NCBI RefSeq assembly: GCF_000495475.1
Contig: NZ_ASGZ01000017.1
Span: 1-41,439 of the forward strand
DNA length: 41,439 bases
Reading direction: 5' to 3'
Source of the DNA: Candidatus Halobonum tyrrellensis G22
Lineage (GTDB): Archaea; Halobacteriota; Halobacteria; Halobacteriales; Haloferacaceae
The position numbers were made by a program, and so were the translations under genes. Of the stretch, positions 41,221 through 41,439 are shown piece by piece (position 1 is the first letter of the stretch; each line of letters opens with the position of its first letter). The notes under the pieces were generated by a model that was not told the DNA's origin, ran no database searches, and was given only the letters and a program-made list of their open reading frames with translations.

Positions 41221-41439
41221 TTAGTTTCGAGACGTGGAGTGGGTCGCCGGCGCTCCCGCGTTCCGGCCGTCCGTGCGTCCTCGGCACCCGTCGTCCGTCG
41301 GGTCGCCCCCCGTCCCCTCGGCGAGTGCGGTCGCCGCCCGGTCGTACGCCCGGCGGGCGGGCGCGGCCGACAGCACCGGCTCGTCGACCGCCGGCACCCG
41401 CGCGAGCACCGGGCAGCCGAGGAACTCCGCGACGCCCGG
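41221..41439 (-). CDS. C-terminal part of a MinD/ParA-like ATPase (partial)
   Basis: The minus-strand frame entering at the right edge reads GVAEFLGCPVLARVPAVD, then LSAAPARRAYDRAATAL, then a disordered tail to a TAA at 41221-41223. The GCPVLARVP and ARRAYDRAA parts resemble the end of haloarchaeal MinD/ParA proteins, where the last strand and helix pack beside the nucleotide site. The motor domain is beyond the window, so the call is tentative. It precedes the RecA-fold gene on the same strand by about 48 bp and may be co-transcribed with it. Confidence 0.55.
   Translation of the reverse strand, partial: PGVAEFLGCPVLARVPAVDEPVLSAAPARRAYDRAATALAEGTGGDPTDDGCRGRTDGRNAGAPATHSTSRN

Noticed and set aside
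1-41439. CRISPR arrays, rRNA, complete tRNA genes or insertion sequences
   Set aside because: I looked for regularly spaced repeats, conserved rRNA segments, tRNA arms and transposase motifs and found none that I could support.

Overview
The window is a stretch of haloarchaeal (class Halobacteria) chromosome. The DNA is very GC-rich, the predicted proteins are strongly acidic (Asp/Glu-rich, few Lys), several GTG starts are used, and some genes have AT-rich TATA-like boxes about 25-35 nt before the start codon, as in leaderless or short-leader haloarchaeal transcripts. Archaeal marker proteins are present (XPB/Bax1 repair pair, Dph2, archaeal YchF, haloarchaeal DUF families). I cannot fix the genus from the sequence. 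Because of the GC skew by codon position, long antisense open frames occur opposite nearly every gene; I treat them as artefacts.

Layout. 1-2650: archaeal nucleotide-excision-repair pair, Bax1/DUF790 nuclease (partial) and XPB/Rad25 helicase, separated by a small lipoprotein and a small membrane protein. 2822-4375: a protein carrying class I terpene-synthase motifs at the right spacing, preceded by a SpoIIAA/STAS-like protein. 4634-9608: housekeeping block (two PLP aminotransferases, a flavin-nucleotide-binding protein, YchF GTPase, small haloarchaeal proteins). 9727-14006: a soluble PAS-containing chemotaxis-type transducer, a DEDD exonuclease, a SRAP/HMCES DNA-crosslink sensor and a hexapeptide acetyltransferase. 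14155-21886: a tight six-gene cluster (BatA-type VWA protein, double-VWA/GATase-like membrane protein, coiled-coil membrane protein, multi-pass membrane protein, MoxR AAA+ ATPase, DUF58 VWA protein), probably one envelope-associated chaperone-like machine. 21897-25638: methylglyoxal synthase, an SDR, a tyrosine recombinase overlapping its DUF5805 partner, a relatively AT-rich non-coding island, and an RHH regulator. 25821-32293: a coupled pair of small ORFs under a promoter with two CACGTG boxes, BtpA-family protein, GNAT, a HisG-like protein with a degenerate PRPP loop, a large acidic coiled-coil protein, UspA, a UlaG-like metallo-hydrolase and a 35-residue ORF with a strong TATA box. 32461-37492: a di/oligopeptide ABC importer with both ATPases and one permease on the minus strand and the other permease divergent on the plus strand; no substrate-binding protein is seen. 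37561-41439: LOG-like protein, Dph2, a cation/Ca2+ exchanger, a RecA-fold protein lacking a normal P-loop, and the C-terminus of a probable MinD/ParA ATPase.

The most interesting parts are the terpene-synthase-like protein, the MoxR/VWA six-gene cluster, the HisG-like paralogue, the P-loop-less RecA-fold protein, and several small ORFs with good promoters or translational coupling.
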